Notes under the pieces: generated by a model
Database searches by the model: none
What the model was told of the DNA's origin: nothing
The model's input: only the letters and a program-made list of their open reading frames with translations
From: Parachlorella kessleri
Lineage: Eukaryota; Chlorophyta; Trebouxiophyceae; Chlorellales; Chlorellaceae
Reading direction: 5' to 3'
DNA: 16,728 nt
NCBI GenBank assembly: GCA_001598975.1
Contig: BBXU01001207.1
Coordinates: 1-16,728, forward strand
In this document: piece by piece, positions 1 to 9,215 of the stretch
How positions within the stretch are numbered: position 1 is the stretch's first letter
How the letters are laid out: each line of letters starts with the position of its first letter
Position numbers and translations under genes: made by a program

Positions 1-644
1 ATAGCAGCACTACATGCGTGTGGTTGGTAAGGCTTACAGGCTGTATGGTACACCAGTCGGACACCTGCACAGTTGCGGGTCTCTTTTCCAGTGTGGACTC
101 GTTGACTGAACATGTTGGGAGCACTGGTGGCCAGGCCTGCTTGCAGAACTGTGCAACTAGTTGCTGCCCGATGGCATAGCCGGGGTAGATTGCGGTGCAG
201 AGTGCAGTCAGGTATATAACCTGGACTGAAAGCGTAGGTCTGCCCACCTCTTCAAAACCATACTACAGCCTGTGGCCTGGTTAGTCTAGTACCTTTCACA
301 GTTGTATTGGCTTGCACCAGGTATGACTTCCCGCATGTTTCGGCACTTGCGCAAGCAATCCGCGCAAGCAATCAGGCGGTGCCCAGTGGTGGTTGAGGGT
401 GTGTTGCCCGCTGGTGCAGTGGTCGTGTTCAGATATGCAAGTGCCAGAGTGTGGTGGTGTTGAGGGCACGTCGCGTGCCTAGGGTACTGACGGGTGTCTG
501 CTGGCGCTTCTTCTCGCCCTACCTACACACAGGGGGTGGCATAGCTGCCGCTGTACTCTCTCACCCCGAGCGCTGCAGGGCGATCAAACCCCGATTGCTG
601 GGCTGGACATGTTTTTAATCTCATCCCCCCCCCTTTCTTTGCAG
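1..644 (+). other. probable intron of the desiccation-related gene
   Basis: No convincing coding exon is visible here. The stretch ends in a pyrimidine-rich tract and a clean acceptor (TTTCTTTGCAG at 634-644) in front of the first coding exon. The part of the ferritin-like family that should precede that exon (helices with the E-x-x-H type ligands) could not be recognised, so those exons probably lie left of the window. A short direct repeat (CGCAAGCAATC) sits near 350-372. Confidence 0.5.
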
Positions 645-1424
645 GGGCCCAGTCCGCCGCCGACCGCTACATCCTGTGGGAGCGCCGCAACGAGACCGTG
701 CCAGAGTTCAATGTGACGGTCGCTGAGGCTTTTGCACGCATCTCCGCGCTGCGTGACACCTTTGACGGCGCAATCAAAATTGACCAGCCCCTGCTGTACC
801 TGGGAGGCATCAACATCGTGCCCACCGACGGCAATGGCGTGACCCTGGCCCGCACACCTCAGCAGGTGAATAAATAAATACGGCCAGGCCTTGCCGCCCA
901 GCCATAGCTGAGCGCCATAGTGATACCCCAGCGGGTGGGATGATGCTGGCAGTGCAGGGTAGGAGGGGGGAGAGGGTGTGTGCAGTTGCTTGCATGCGCG
1001 GTGGTGGGTGGCGGATGCTGCTTTCTGTGCCTCTGGTGGTGGGGGCCAGCGCTGCCCACCTGGTGCTGTGTTTCTGGAAGTGACGTTCCCACATTGCCTG
1101 TAGGAGAGATGTGTGCATGTGGGCGGTACCCCCTTGTAGTGGGGTGGTCATGTTGTCCAGCCACATTGATTGATATCCTCCTTCCCCGTGCTGCAGGTGC
1201 TGAACATCCTCACCCTGGGCTCCGGCACTGGCAAGGGCGGCTTCTTCCCCAACGGTGTGAACGGCCGCATCAACACCCCCGTGCCCCTTGACCCCTCCGC
1301 CCCCGCCTCGCTCATCAACAACGCCAACCTGCCCCCCGTCATCGTGCCCCAGGGCCAGGAGACATCAGTAAACCCCTTCGCCCTCCCGCCGGCAGCTCAG
1401 CCTGATGCAACCCCCGCCCCCTAA
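645..1424 (+). CDS. desiccation-related protein PCC13-62-like, ferritin-like domain (3' two exons, 5' partial)
   Basis: Two exons are supported: 645-865 and 1197-1424 (stop TAA). They are joined by a phase-0 intron with donor CAG|GTGAAT and acceptor CTGCAG|GTG. The first exon enters with two bases that finish a Gly codon. The product resembles the C-terminal part of plant PCC13-62 proteins (ferritin-like family, Pfam Ferritin_2): a gly-gln-start helix, then RYILWERRNETV, then the segment around FNVTVAEAFARISALRDTF, and after the intron the family signature RTPQQVLNIL with GKGGFFPNGVNGRI. A Pro/Ala-rich tail follows. Two N-glycosylation sequons (NET, NVT) fit a secreted or vacuolar protein, as known for some family members, but no signal peptide is visible because the 5' end is missing. 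The family rises during drying; its biochemical activity is unsettled. Family assignment rests on remembered motifs, not a search. Confidence 0.82.
867..940 (-). repeat. dispersed repeat, copy 1 (in intron, abutting donor site)
   Basis: On the plus strand an AATAAATAAATA tail is followed by a core containing CCAGGCCTTGCCGCCCAGCC and ATAGCTGAGCGCC. The same core occurs at 3952-4052 (same orientation) and at 5622-5714 (opposite orientation). The strand is given so that the TTTATT-type tail is the 3' end. This copy is shorter or more diverged at its other end. It begins directly after the donor GT of the desiccation-gene intron. It could be a SINE or the 3' tail of a LINE; no A/B box or target duplication was confidently seen. 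Confidence 0.65.
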
Positions 1425-2390
1425 GCGGCTTGGGCAGAGTCTTGGGTAGTAGGGATGCCAGGGCGCCATGGACTATCAGGCAGGTGGCTAGGACCCCAAG
1501 CTAACTTTAGCAGTTGTCGCTGGGCTGATGAGGTTGGATGGGGAGACGGCATGATGGATGGTTCGACAAGTCAGGGTGGTCTACCTGGCCATTGATATAT
1601 GACCCTGCTGTGAAATGCTGCAGTTGGCTGACAGTTTTCAAGCAAGCAAGATGTTGCGGCTGCCGCTCTCTTGATATATACATCGCTCTGCTCAGGCAGG
1701 CTGTATGGCTGCCTTGGCGCTTGTTTAGTCATCATGACACAGTCCATACTGTTTTTCCAAGGCTCCCTGTTCGTCCCTTGAGCCTCAACAAAACGCCAGC
1801 AAGACTTGGGGCAAGCTTTTTTGTCTCCAGCCCTGCACATTTTGCTCCGCTGGGTGTCCCCCATTATTTACTGTACATATTTCATGGCAGATTGCTATTG
1901 CGCCTGCTTGCTGATGATGTGTTGTTGTAGGAATTTGTTAGTGTGGTAAGACTGGAAATGGTATAAGCAGTGACCCTGTAATGCTAGTCGTACCTCCTGG
2001 ACAGTAGCAATTAACAGCTTGGAAAGAGCTTTGGCATTTTCGACTAATATCAGCGTGTATAATAAATGATACCATTGCCGCAGGGTGAGATGCCCTTGCA
2101 CCACAAAATTGGCATACATCCTGCCATACTCGATTAAAATATAGAATATCCCCTACCGGGGCATGAAACTTTTCCCCATGTATGCACAATGGTTGTTCAG
2201 TTACTATAAGCGCCCAAACGCAACTCTTGCTGTGACGTTATGCTGAACGATTGTAGGTCGGCTTGCACGGCTGTTTAGCTTACGCAGTAGAGCATATTCG
2301 AGAACATTCCAGCACTGCGGAGCATGGTGGAAGACCACTGCCGGACTAAACCCAAGCATGCACAACTTAAGCTGCATTGTCTGGCACATC
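1425..2390. other. 3' UTR and intergenic, no gene seen
   Basis: The first part is presumably the 3' UTR of the desiccation-related gene. Base composition drops toward AT after about 1600, and the open frames crossing it show no codon bias, splice logic or recognisable motif. Nothing else is supported. Confidence 0.5.
1977..1981 (+). terminator. candidate TGTAA poly(A) signal of the desiccation-related gene
   Basis: This is the first plus-strand TGTAA after the stop codon at 1424, about 550 bases downstream. TGTAA is the usual polyadenylation signal in Chlamydomonas and Volvox, and 3' UTRs of several hundred bases are normal there. The match is only five bases, so it is tentative. Confidence 0.45.
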
Positions 2391-2395
2391 TTACA
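2391..2395 (-). terminator. possible TGTAA poly(A) signal for RR-TZF gene A
   Basis: Plus-strand TTACA is the nearest minus-strand TGTAA that I could find below the gene A stop at 4113. It would imply a 3' UTR of about 1.7 kb, which is long, so a variant signal nearer the stop is also likely. Confidence 0.2.
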
Positions 2396-4112
2396 GCCAA
2401 GCCACAGGTCACATTGAGAGTCCCCAACAACATTTGCCTATTCTATGCATAGAAACTCTGCACCAGTGGTTGAAGCAACAGACACCTTGTCACTGGGGTA
2501 CACAGACAGAAAGACCCCAAAGCCAACAGGAGAGGCACAAGCTAACAACGTTGTGCACACATGCCTACCGGCAACGTGCGCACACAAGGAAAAGTTCCTT
2601 TTTACTGCTCTTGCCGCAGTACTGCGGCAAGTGCACTAGTGCGAGCCAGGAGCAAGAACGCTCCACAACCACAGCCTGGAGGCTTGGCTACTAGCTCAGA
2701 GTACTAGACTAGTCCAACATAGGCATCACGCGGTATGCAAGGGAAACATAGGAAGTGTAGGCGAAAAATGAAACATTGCCCTGAGCTTGGCTGCCATGGA
2801 AAACCCGCCATATGAGATGCCACCGGCAGCGCTCTCACAGCTAAAACCACAGCACATTAAATAGGAACAGCTGCAACCTATCGTAACGGGGGACGTCATC
2901 CCCAACTCCAGCAAACGGTGTGTGGCACAAGCTAAAAACACACCGCCAAACGGTCATGGGAATCCACATCATCGGTCTGTACTTGTGGAAAACACAACTA
3001 GGTGATCTAAGAGATTTCATTCCATCACGCGGGTCTCTACCAAAGTCCTGAGGAACTGCCCGATAAATCAAAGATAGACACAGAAAGAAAGCAGCAAGAA
3101 CAGCAGTTGCCCTGATGGGGCACGAAATACTGCCACAGAGCCAGGTTTGATGGGATTTGGTTCCTGAGAAAGAGTTCGCACATGCATTGTGGCATGCATT
3201 CTACACCCCCACAACACATGCAGGAGTCTCGTTTATGATAACATAGCTTCCACTGCTCGACTACCGTTGACCATGTTGCTGGAAAACTCGGCCACATCGC
3301 ACACTTGCTGTACAGGGCGGGAAGATAGGCTTTGGAATTAATGCCATTGGTACGCCTCCAGCAACATTCCACGACTCCACAGTGCACTTGTCGGGTGGGG
3401 CCACCCACCCATCCACTCATCTATTACCACCGCCGCCCTGCCCGCTCCAGCGGCATCCAAGGCAACACCAGCGCTCTGCAACTGCAAACAGCAGCATCAT
3501 GCCAATATGAGGAAAAATCATATTGGTGTCCAGCAGCGCCGGCCAAAGAAAGGCTTCCAGGAAATACTACACATCAAGGAGCTCACGCCCGACCTCATTC
3601 ACTTCATGCCACGGCTGTAGGGATGTGGGCAAGGCAAGCTGCCGAACACGTTGAGCGCCTTCAGGCGCAAAGGTTGGGCAAGGAACAGCCTTCGCTATCA
3701 AGCCTGGCAGCTCTTGGCGCCACAGCAGAACCCGCGTAGCCCTTCCCAGGGCGATGCACTAAGAACAAGCCCACCACTAGGACACTGAGATGAGCTTTGC
3801 CCTGTTGTTGGTGCCAGGCAGCGCAGACAGCGGAGGGGCAAGTGGTCCCACAAAGTAGTATCTAGCTGGCTAATGCCTCGCACCACTGACCCAAGTGCAC
3901 CTTGAGACTTCACAGGGACAAGGGGACTCCCACATGAATAAAGAGACTCCCAAATGAATGAATAAATACACAATCAATTAGGCCCCAGGCCTCGCAGCCC
4001 AGCCATAGCTGAGCGCCGAGTGATGCCCTGTGGGCACCGACCAGGGGCGTGGGAATGACAAGGCGTGACATGGGGATTCCCATTGCTCACCAGCTGCCAT
4101 GGCTGGGTGGTA
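2396..4112. other. convergent gap / possible 3' UTR of gene A, no gene supported
   Basis: Open frames occur on both strands, the longest being 3332-3739 (+, 135 codons) and 3037-3420 (-, 127 codons). Neither shows a known motif, biased codon use or splice context. The last 40 residues of the plus frame are protein-like in composition, which is not enough for a call. The right part may be transcribed as the 3' UTR of gene A. A dispersed repeat lies at 3952-4052. Confidence 0.4.
3952..4052 (-). repeat. dispersed repeat, copy 2
   Basis: On the plus strand ATGAATGAATAAATA is followed by CCAGGCCTCGCAGCCCAGCC, then ATAGCTGAGCGCC and CCCTGTGGGCACCG, ending in CCAGGGGCGTGGG. The last two blocks are shared with copy 3 but not copy 1. 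It lies just downstream of the gene A stop codon, with its AT-rich tail pointing the same way as that gene. The tail region also holds a small imperfect tandem of GACTCCCA-ATGAATAAA. Confidence 0.7.
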
Positions 4113-7100
4113 CTAGCAGCACGCCCTGGGGCACCCCAGCTGCACCCCTCCAGCAGGGACATTCTGGGCCTGGCCTCCTGACAGCCCGGCCATAGGCTCG
4201 TCCCCAAGGCTGCCAAAGAGCGGCACCAGGCTGAGGTGAGGAGGCAGGAAGGTCAGGGCTGGGGGAGAGTGGCCATTGTGGGGTGTGGCACTGTCCATGG
4301 CTTCGGCTGACAGGCTCGCCCCAGCCACGGCAGCCTGCCCCAGAAAGCTGCTGCCTGCTGCCTGGCGGGGAGCAAGGACGGCGGTGCTGGTGGAAGGCCA
4401 GGCGGCTGTGGTGAGGCTCCTGGCTGTCCCGCAAGGAGGGATGGGAGAACCTGCCAGCTGTTCCAGGGCCAGGGCGGAGGCAGTCAAATCCCATGAGGCG
4501 CTCTGTGCAGCATGCGGAGCGCGCTGGGCTTGCTGCGCCTGCAGCAGAGCATGCAGCGGGAGCGCCGGCGGCGCGGCGCTCGCGGCCGCAAGTCCGGGCG
4601 CCAAGGCCCAGCTGAGTGCCTGCGCTGCGGGTGCTGCTGCCAAGAGTTCTTGCGCCTGCGCCTCCAGCACTGCCGACAGGTGAGTGAGGGCGGGGGATCC
4701 TAGAATCCGATTCACAATAGAGATGGCGGTGCCGGCGTCGATCCTGCCAAGTGACAGCTGAGTGGCGATCCCGTTGTGGACGGCTTTGCCAGCCTCGTCC
4801 TGCAGCCACCAGGCAGTGTGTTCAGGTTTTCAAAAATGGCTCCCAAACGCCCAAATGCTGGCCCATTCAATAGGTGGTGAAGGGTGCCTCTGCAGGGACA
4901 CTGATCCATGCAGCAAGCTGGACATTGCGCAGGTGATCGTGGGTCTTCATCCTGATGCACACTCGTGAGCGTGCTGGCATGCAGGCTGGCGGCTACACTT
5001 GGTCAATAGCCACACAGCAAGCGAAGCACTCGTTGGCCCCAGCCCTGCGAGGCTGCAAAATATGGCAGCCAGCACGCGGGTCTAGTCAGCCTGCAAGCTG
5101 CCTCACCCTAGGTAGCCTATGCCCACTGCTGGCGGCCTGACAACAGTTGCAACAGCTCCAAACATACCTCCCGCGCAGCGGACACCCGTCTATACCACCA
5201 TGTCCACCATCACCCACCACCTGCACTGCCCTACCAGCACCTCCTCTCATTCTACAGCTACGTGAACCTGCATCCCTGGAGTGCCAGGGCTGCCCCAGTC
5301 GGCCTATGCTAGGATGACGGCACAATCTGCCACCAACACCGCCCCAGAGTGAAGGCAACTCACCAGCGCGGCTGCCTTGCTGAACCCCCCTTGCGCTTCA
5401 GGCAGGTGGGAAGTGCCAGACTGCTCCCAAGAGCCTCCAGGGGTCAGCCCCAGGCTCGGCACCATGTCCAGGGACGAAGGGGTAGTGGGTTGCGGGGGCG
5501 AGCCCGAGCCATGGACAGGGGTCTGCACAGCAGGCAAAGGCAAAGGAAAGTTCCTTCCGGTAGCGCCTGAGGCAACCCTGTGAGCTATATGCCCCCTGGG
5601 GTAAAACCGATGGCGCTCCCTTAGCCCACGCCCCTGGCCGGTGCCCACAGGGCACTACTCGTTGCTCAGCTACAGGTGGGCGGCGAGACCTGGGCGTGTT
5701 TATTTGTTTATTCAGCAGGCAAAGCATGGTAATACACACCCACGAGCAAAAATGTGGGCGAGCACCATCAGTTGTAGATTCCACATGCGCTGCACCTCCC
5801 ATATGCAAGGCACCCCACCTCGTGCTTCCCCTGCACACCACCCCTGTCCCAGGCAGCCGCATTGTCCCTCACAGCGCCGAGCCTGAGGCTGCTGAGGGCA
5901 AACCCACCTGAAAGGGCAATATGGGGAAGGCGGGGGCGCTGGTGAGGGACAGGGCCAACATCGCCCCTGCCGCTGCAGACGGTCGCACGCCGGATGAGGC
6001 CCCTCCCGCGACCTGGTTATACTGGTGCCCTCCGAGGGTACCTGCCGCCTGCACCTGCTGCTGCTGATGCGCTGCCGTGCCTTGTGGGCGAATAACCCCT
6101 CCCTCCCAGATGCCCACGCCAGGCTGCATGCCACCAGCGCTGCTCTCTTGTCTGCTGACGCAGCTGGAAGAAGAGCTTCGTGCCAGGGGTCCCTCCACCC
6201 CAGGGGAAGCCACAGCAGCGGCCAGCCTGGCACGCTGCCTGGCCGCTGCCAGGGCAGCAGAGGGGCTGCCGCTTCGCTCGCGCTGCGGCCGCCGCAGCAC
6301 AGCGGCAGCGGCCAGGGAGCCAGGCGGCAGCTTGGGGCGCGCTAAAGGCCTTCGTAGCTCGCAGAGCGTGTGTGCAAAGAAGCAGAACTTGCGGTCGCAG
6401 CTCTCGCCCTTTTTGCAAAGGCTAGTGTGGTACCTGCGTGCAGGAGCGGTCACAGCGTCTGATGCAGGGAAATCAAGGGCTGGGGTTTCCCTGTCAGGTA
6501 AGGGTGTTGACTGCGGCCGATTAGCGAACACTGCTGCTTTGGCCATGGGTGCAGACTCCCACTCTCACAACCTGAAAGCATGGTGGCGGCGCCTGCGCAA
6601 GCCTTACCTGCGATAGGCTGCACATGGGCCTGTTGCAAGGCATCCCAGTGCATGGCTCACTAGTCGGGCACCCCGGAGGCGGGTTTAAGGCAGGTGACCG
6701 GAGCGAGGGTGTCTGCCACAAAGTGCCCACCTGGTGTGGTGCAGCCAGTACTCAAAGTCGTTGTGCGCGAAGGGGCAGGTGTCGCCCAGCGGGCAAAAGC
6801 CCTCCTGCAGGACAAGGCCAGAAGAAGCCAGCATTTGACCTGGTCTAGTGGGCGGAGTGGACTTGGGTGATGGCAGTGAGTCCAGTTAAGGGGTGCAAGC
6901 GGTGCGTGCCCTTGTCAGCGAGGGAGGGTGGAGCTGGCCTGAAGCGGAGGATAGACAGGCAGTGGCCGCTGCGCCACACAGGCCATTGCTCACAAGCAGG
7001 GTGGCACCAAGCAGGAGGCCAGCATATTCTTGGTGAGTGGGGTGCAACGCTGTTCACAAAGTTTTTTGGGCCTCTGAAGGTCAGCTAACACTGGAGTTGG

Positions 7101-7739
7101 GCTTGGTGCACACAGCCACGCTTCGCTGCTCAAGCTGGTTCACGGACATCGAGGACAAGGTCCAAGCTAGGAAAAATCGTTGGCGTGCACGTGGCTGACA
7201 AGCCTGCGCAGAATATGCCCTACCTGCTTCATGGACGGACATGCAATGGACGTGTAGGCGAACGTGCGCGGGCACCTCCTCCTGGCCTTAGTCTCGCCAT
7301 CATGCAGGTAGGGACAGGTGCTCCAGTCGTGCGCCGACTTGAGGGGGCAATGTGCCACCTGCGGCACGGGCACCCGCAACGAGGCCTTGTTGGCCTCAAG
7401 CTGCGTAGTTCCGCTGACCAGTATACGTTCCCCAAATAGCCCAAACGTACCAAGTTCTTCTCTGTTGCAGCTGAGATATGCGTGGCTGGACCAGCTGAGA
7501 TATGAGTGGGCAGGCGAAGCGTGACAGGATCAGAAAACCCTCCCCGAGGTCACTTGCTGATCAAGCAGTGTGCAACAGGGCTAACGTCTACACACAGCAC
7601 TCGCCTTGAGCACCCACTGCTCGAAGTCCTCACGGTGCAGGCTGCCATGAGAAACCTCCCCTTCAGTGGCATGAAAGGCAAACGCAGCTGCTTCGGCAGG
7701 CTTTTGGCCTTGAAACAGCTCCACCCTGCCCAGGGACAT
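4113..7739 (-). CDS. arginine-rich tandem CCCH zinc-finger protein (RR-TZF), gene A
   Basis: Six exons on the minus strand: 7739-7605, 7358-7224, 6801-6731 (or from 6804), 6433-5908, 5522-5364 and 4799-4113. All phases join and the frame is open for 570 residues. Residues 49-64 form the RR-region motif C-x5-H-x4-C-x3-H, followed by KARRRC at 69-74. Then comes the tandem finger C85-x7-C93-x5-C99-x3-H103-x16-C120-x5-C126-x4-C131-x3-H135. This spacing is the plant RR-TZF definition. Such proteins bind AU-rich or other mRNA elements, visit P-bodies and stress granules, and promote mRNA turnover. No ankyrin repeats are seen, unlike many land-plant members. Residues 136-342 are low-complexity, rich in Ala, Ser, Gly and Gln. 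Exon 6 opens with a module (about 343-395) shared with gene B. The start ATG at 7739 lies about 85 bases below a TATA box and fits the M-S start in gene B. Exon 5 uses the acceptor CTGTGCAG|ACC; acceptors further upstream break the frame. No disabling change was seen. Confidence 0.85.
5622..5714 (+). repeat. dispersed repeat, copy 3 (intron 4 of gene A)
   Basis: The plus strand reads CCACGCCCCTGG, GGTGCCCACAGGGCA, then the GCTCAGCTA core, GGCGGCGAGACCTGG, and ends TTTATTTGTTTATTCAG. It is the inverted relative of copies 1 and 2 and shares about 90 bases with copy 2. It lies in the intron between exons 4 and 5 of gene A, in antisense to that gene. Confidence 0.7.
6802..6807 (-). promoter_or_regulatory. 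NAGNAG tandem splice acceptor before exon 3 of gene A
   Basis: On the minus strand the acceptor reads CCTGCAGGAG followed by GGC. Splicing after CAG adds a Glu codon and gives C-x8-C in the first finger. Splicing after GAG gives C-x7-C. Both spacings occur in RR-TZF proteins. The same six bases stand before exon 3 of gene B. Confidence 0.55.
7603..7604 (-). promoter_or_regulatory. apparent GC splice donor of gene A intron 1
   Basis: The exon ends in ...CTCAAG and the intron starts GCGAGT, a near-ideal GC-type donor. Joining to the acceptor CCGCAG|GTGGCA at 7358 gives a family-like ...VLK-VAHC... with no insertion. A GT donor nine bases further in (GTGTGT) would add Ala-Ser-Ala in frame. Confidence 0.6.
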
Positions 7740-7819
7740 GTTGCGACAAGACACCCAAGCTTGGCTAGCCGCAGGAGGCCTGCGCACAGGCAGCTCACGT
7801 TCTGTGCTTGACGCACGAG

Positions 7820-7831
7820 AGTATATATTTG
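7820..7831 (-). promoter_or_regulatory. TATA box of RR-TZF gene A
   Basis: The minus strand reads CAAATATATACT, an isolated TATA element. A start site 25-35 bases downstream would fall near 7790-7797, leaving a 5' UTR of about 55 bases before the ATG at 7739. Confidence 0.5.
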
Positions 7832-8315
7832 GGTTGCGAATATAACACGACGCTCTGTCGCAGTCCGTAAGACTTGCTGGATATTCTACGTCCCGCCCTT
7901 TGGGAGCTACCCGCAGCCTTACCCCTTCCTTACCCTTCTATTTTCACCAAAAAATGATTTCTGGGGCATTCGTCTAAAGCTCCATCTTCGTTCTTGAAAA
8001 AGATCATTCCTGGATGGAAGTTTTTGAACACGCGTACAAGTATGAATATGCCTGATGGTCTTGCAGGGATCAGTTCCCTCGTTCCCAGGCATTCCCCCGT
8101 CATCCCCGAAGCATATCATGGGTCAAGTGAAACCTGGGCCAGGCCTGTCAGTACAGTCATCTCTACCCCAGTAATTCGCATAGCCTACCCCGCTGGCCAA
8201 CAAGAAAATAGGGGGCACAAAAACTTGGCTGAGAGAGCGGGGCCAAAATTTGTGCCCACGGGCAGCAGTGAAGAAGATCAACCCTGTAGCGGGTGGGTAG
8301 CTGGCGGCGCCGAGG

Positions 8316-9215
8316 GTGCCACAGCTGCTGTCTCACTTGCGCTTAGTGGGATCAGGAGGCTGCCTATCTAGGTATGACCAAGGGCGACCAACAATGGCGA
8401 AAGCGACTGGGGCTCCAAAGCACCTGGTTTACAGACTTGAGAGTTTGACTTGCCAGCCTTCAGCTGCCGCTGAGAACCAGGTCAACGAAAGTGTGGAAAC
8501 AGGCATGCAGGGCACGGACGCTCCTATCGTTCAGAGCATGGTGCAGAGGAGTCCCACTGGATGCAACTATCTTATTCTTAGCTCTTCGTTCATTCTATCC
8601 TTGCTGCTGAGAGATCTTCCAGAAGGGAATGTCAGCAGTGTCACTTGTTACCTGTCAGGTATGTACTGTTTAGGGACCAGAGTTGCGACCAGAGTTGCCA
8701 CACACGTGCCCAGCAACCACTTTGTACACCTGTCTCAACACTCCGCCCCTACAAAGTTTGTACGTACCGGCAGAGGCTGTACACCCAGCGTACTGCTAGG
8801 CGTACCAGCGGCAAGTGTGGAAAGGATTCGGTTGCGAAGCCCAAATGACACTCTCTGGGACGCCTGCCCAATGCAACGGCAGTGCAAGCAACAGGCATGC
8901 AGGTACATACCGGCCTGGCTTACACAGAGGCCTGCATTATCAAGACAACCCGACCGCCACTTGTCAAACCAGTCCCTGAGAGCCTGCTGGCTTACCATTA
9001 GGCTTGCTGCTTCGCGGCGTGTGTGTGTGTGTGCGTGTGGTGTGTGTGGGGGGGGGGGGGGGAGGGGGCGCGCATGGTGGAAACGCAGCTGGCTTCAAGC
9101 AGAGTTTGAGAGCTTTCACATGTACGTCTCAGAATGCGATCAGCACGCAGCACACACTGGGTGGCAACCTGCTGCACCGACATGGCCAGTCTTGCAGGAG
9201 GTCACAGCGTGCTAA
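8316..9215 (+). CDS. long open frame of unknown status (299 codons)
   Basis: This is the longest uninterrupted frame in the window. I do not recognise the product. Codon third positions are not GC-biased, in contrast to the zinc-finger exons, and the frame runs through a GT microsatellite and a poly-G run, translating as Cys/Val/Gly repeats. A donor-like CAG|GTATGT lies at 8657-8665 and an acceptor-like TTCCTTTGCAG ends at 9341, so part of it (about 8350-8658) could be one exon of a spliced gene. A hydrophobic stretch (NYLILSSSFILSLLL) lies near residues 84-98. A chance open frame in skewed sequence is at least as likely. Confidence 0.2.
   Translation: MPQLLSHLRLVGSGGCLSRYDQGRPTMAKATGAPKHLVYRLESLTCQPSAAAENQVNESVETGMQGTDAPIVQSMVQRSPTGCNYLILSSSFILSLLLRDLPEGNVSSVTCYLSGMYCLGTRVATRVATHVPSNHFVHLSQHSAPTKFVRTGRGCTPSVLLGVPAASVERIRLRSPNDTLWDACPMQRQCKQQACRYIPAWLTQRPALSRQPDRHLSNQSLRACWLTIRLAASRRVCVCACGVCGGGGGRGRAWWKRSWLQAEFESFHMYVSECDQHAAHTGWQPAAPTWPVLQEVTAC
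9019..9068. repeat. GT microsatellite followed by a 15-base G run
   Basis: The plus strand carries an interrupted GT repeat from about 9019 that passes directly into an uninterrupted run of G at 9048-9062, then A and five more G. Such tracts vary in length and can form unusual DNA structures. Confidence 0.9.

Noticed and set aside
3332..3739. 135-codon plus-strand frame as a gene
   Set aside because: No motif, no splice context and no codon bias; it lies in a gap that can be the 3' UTR of gene A.
4276..4683. 135-codon plus-strand frame, Ala/Cys-rich
   Set aside because: It is the complementary shadow of gene A exon 6.
5304..5577. Longer exon 5 of gene A starting after the acceptor at 5578
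   Set aside because: That acceptor, and the one at 5596, puts the exon out of phase with exon 4. The acceptor at 5523 has a strong pyrimidine tract and restores phase 0 on both sides.
6077..6616. 179-codon plus-strand frame
   Set aside because: It is the antisense shadow of gene A exon 4, which has the zinc-finger cysteines and proper splice sites.
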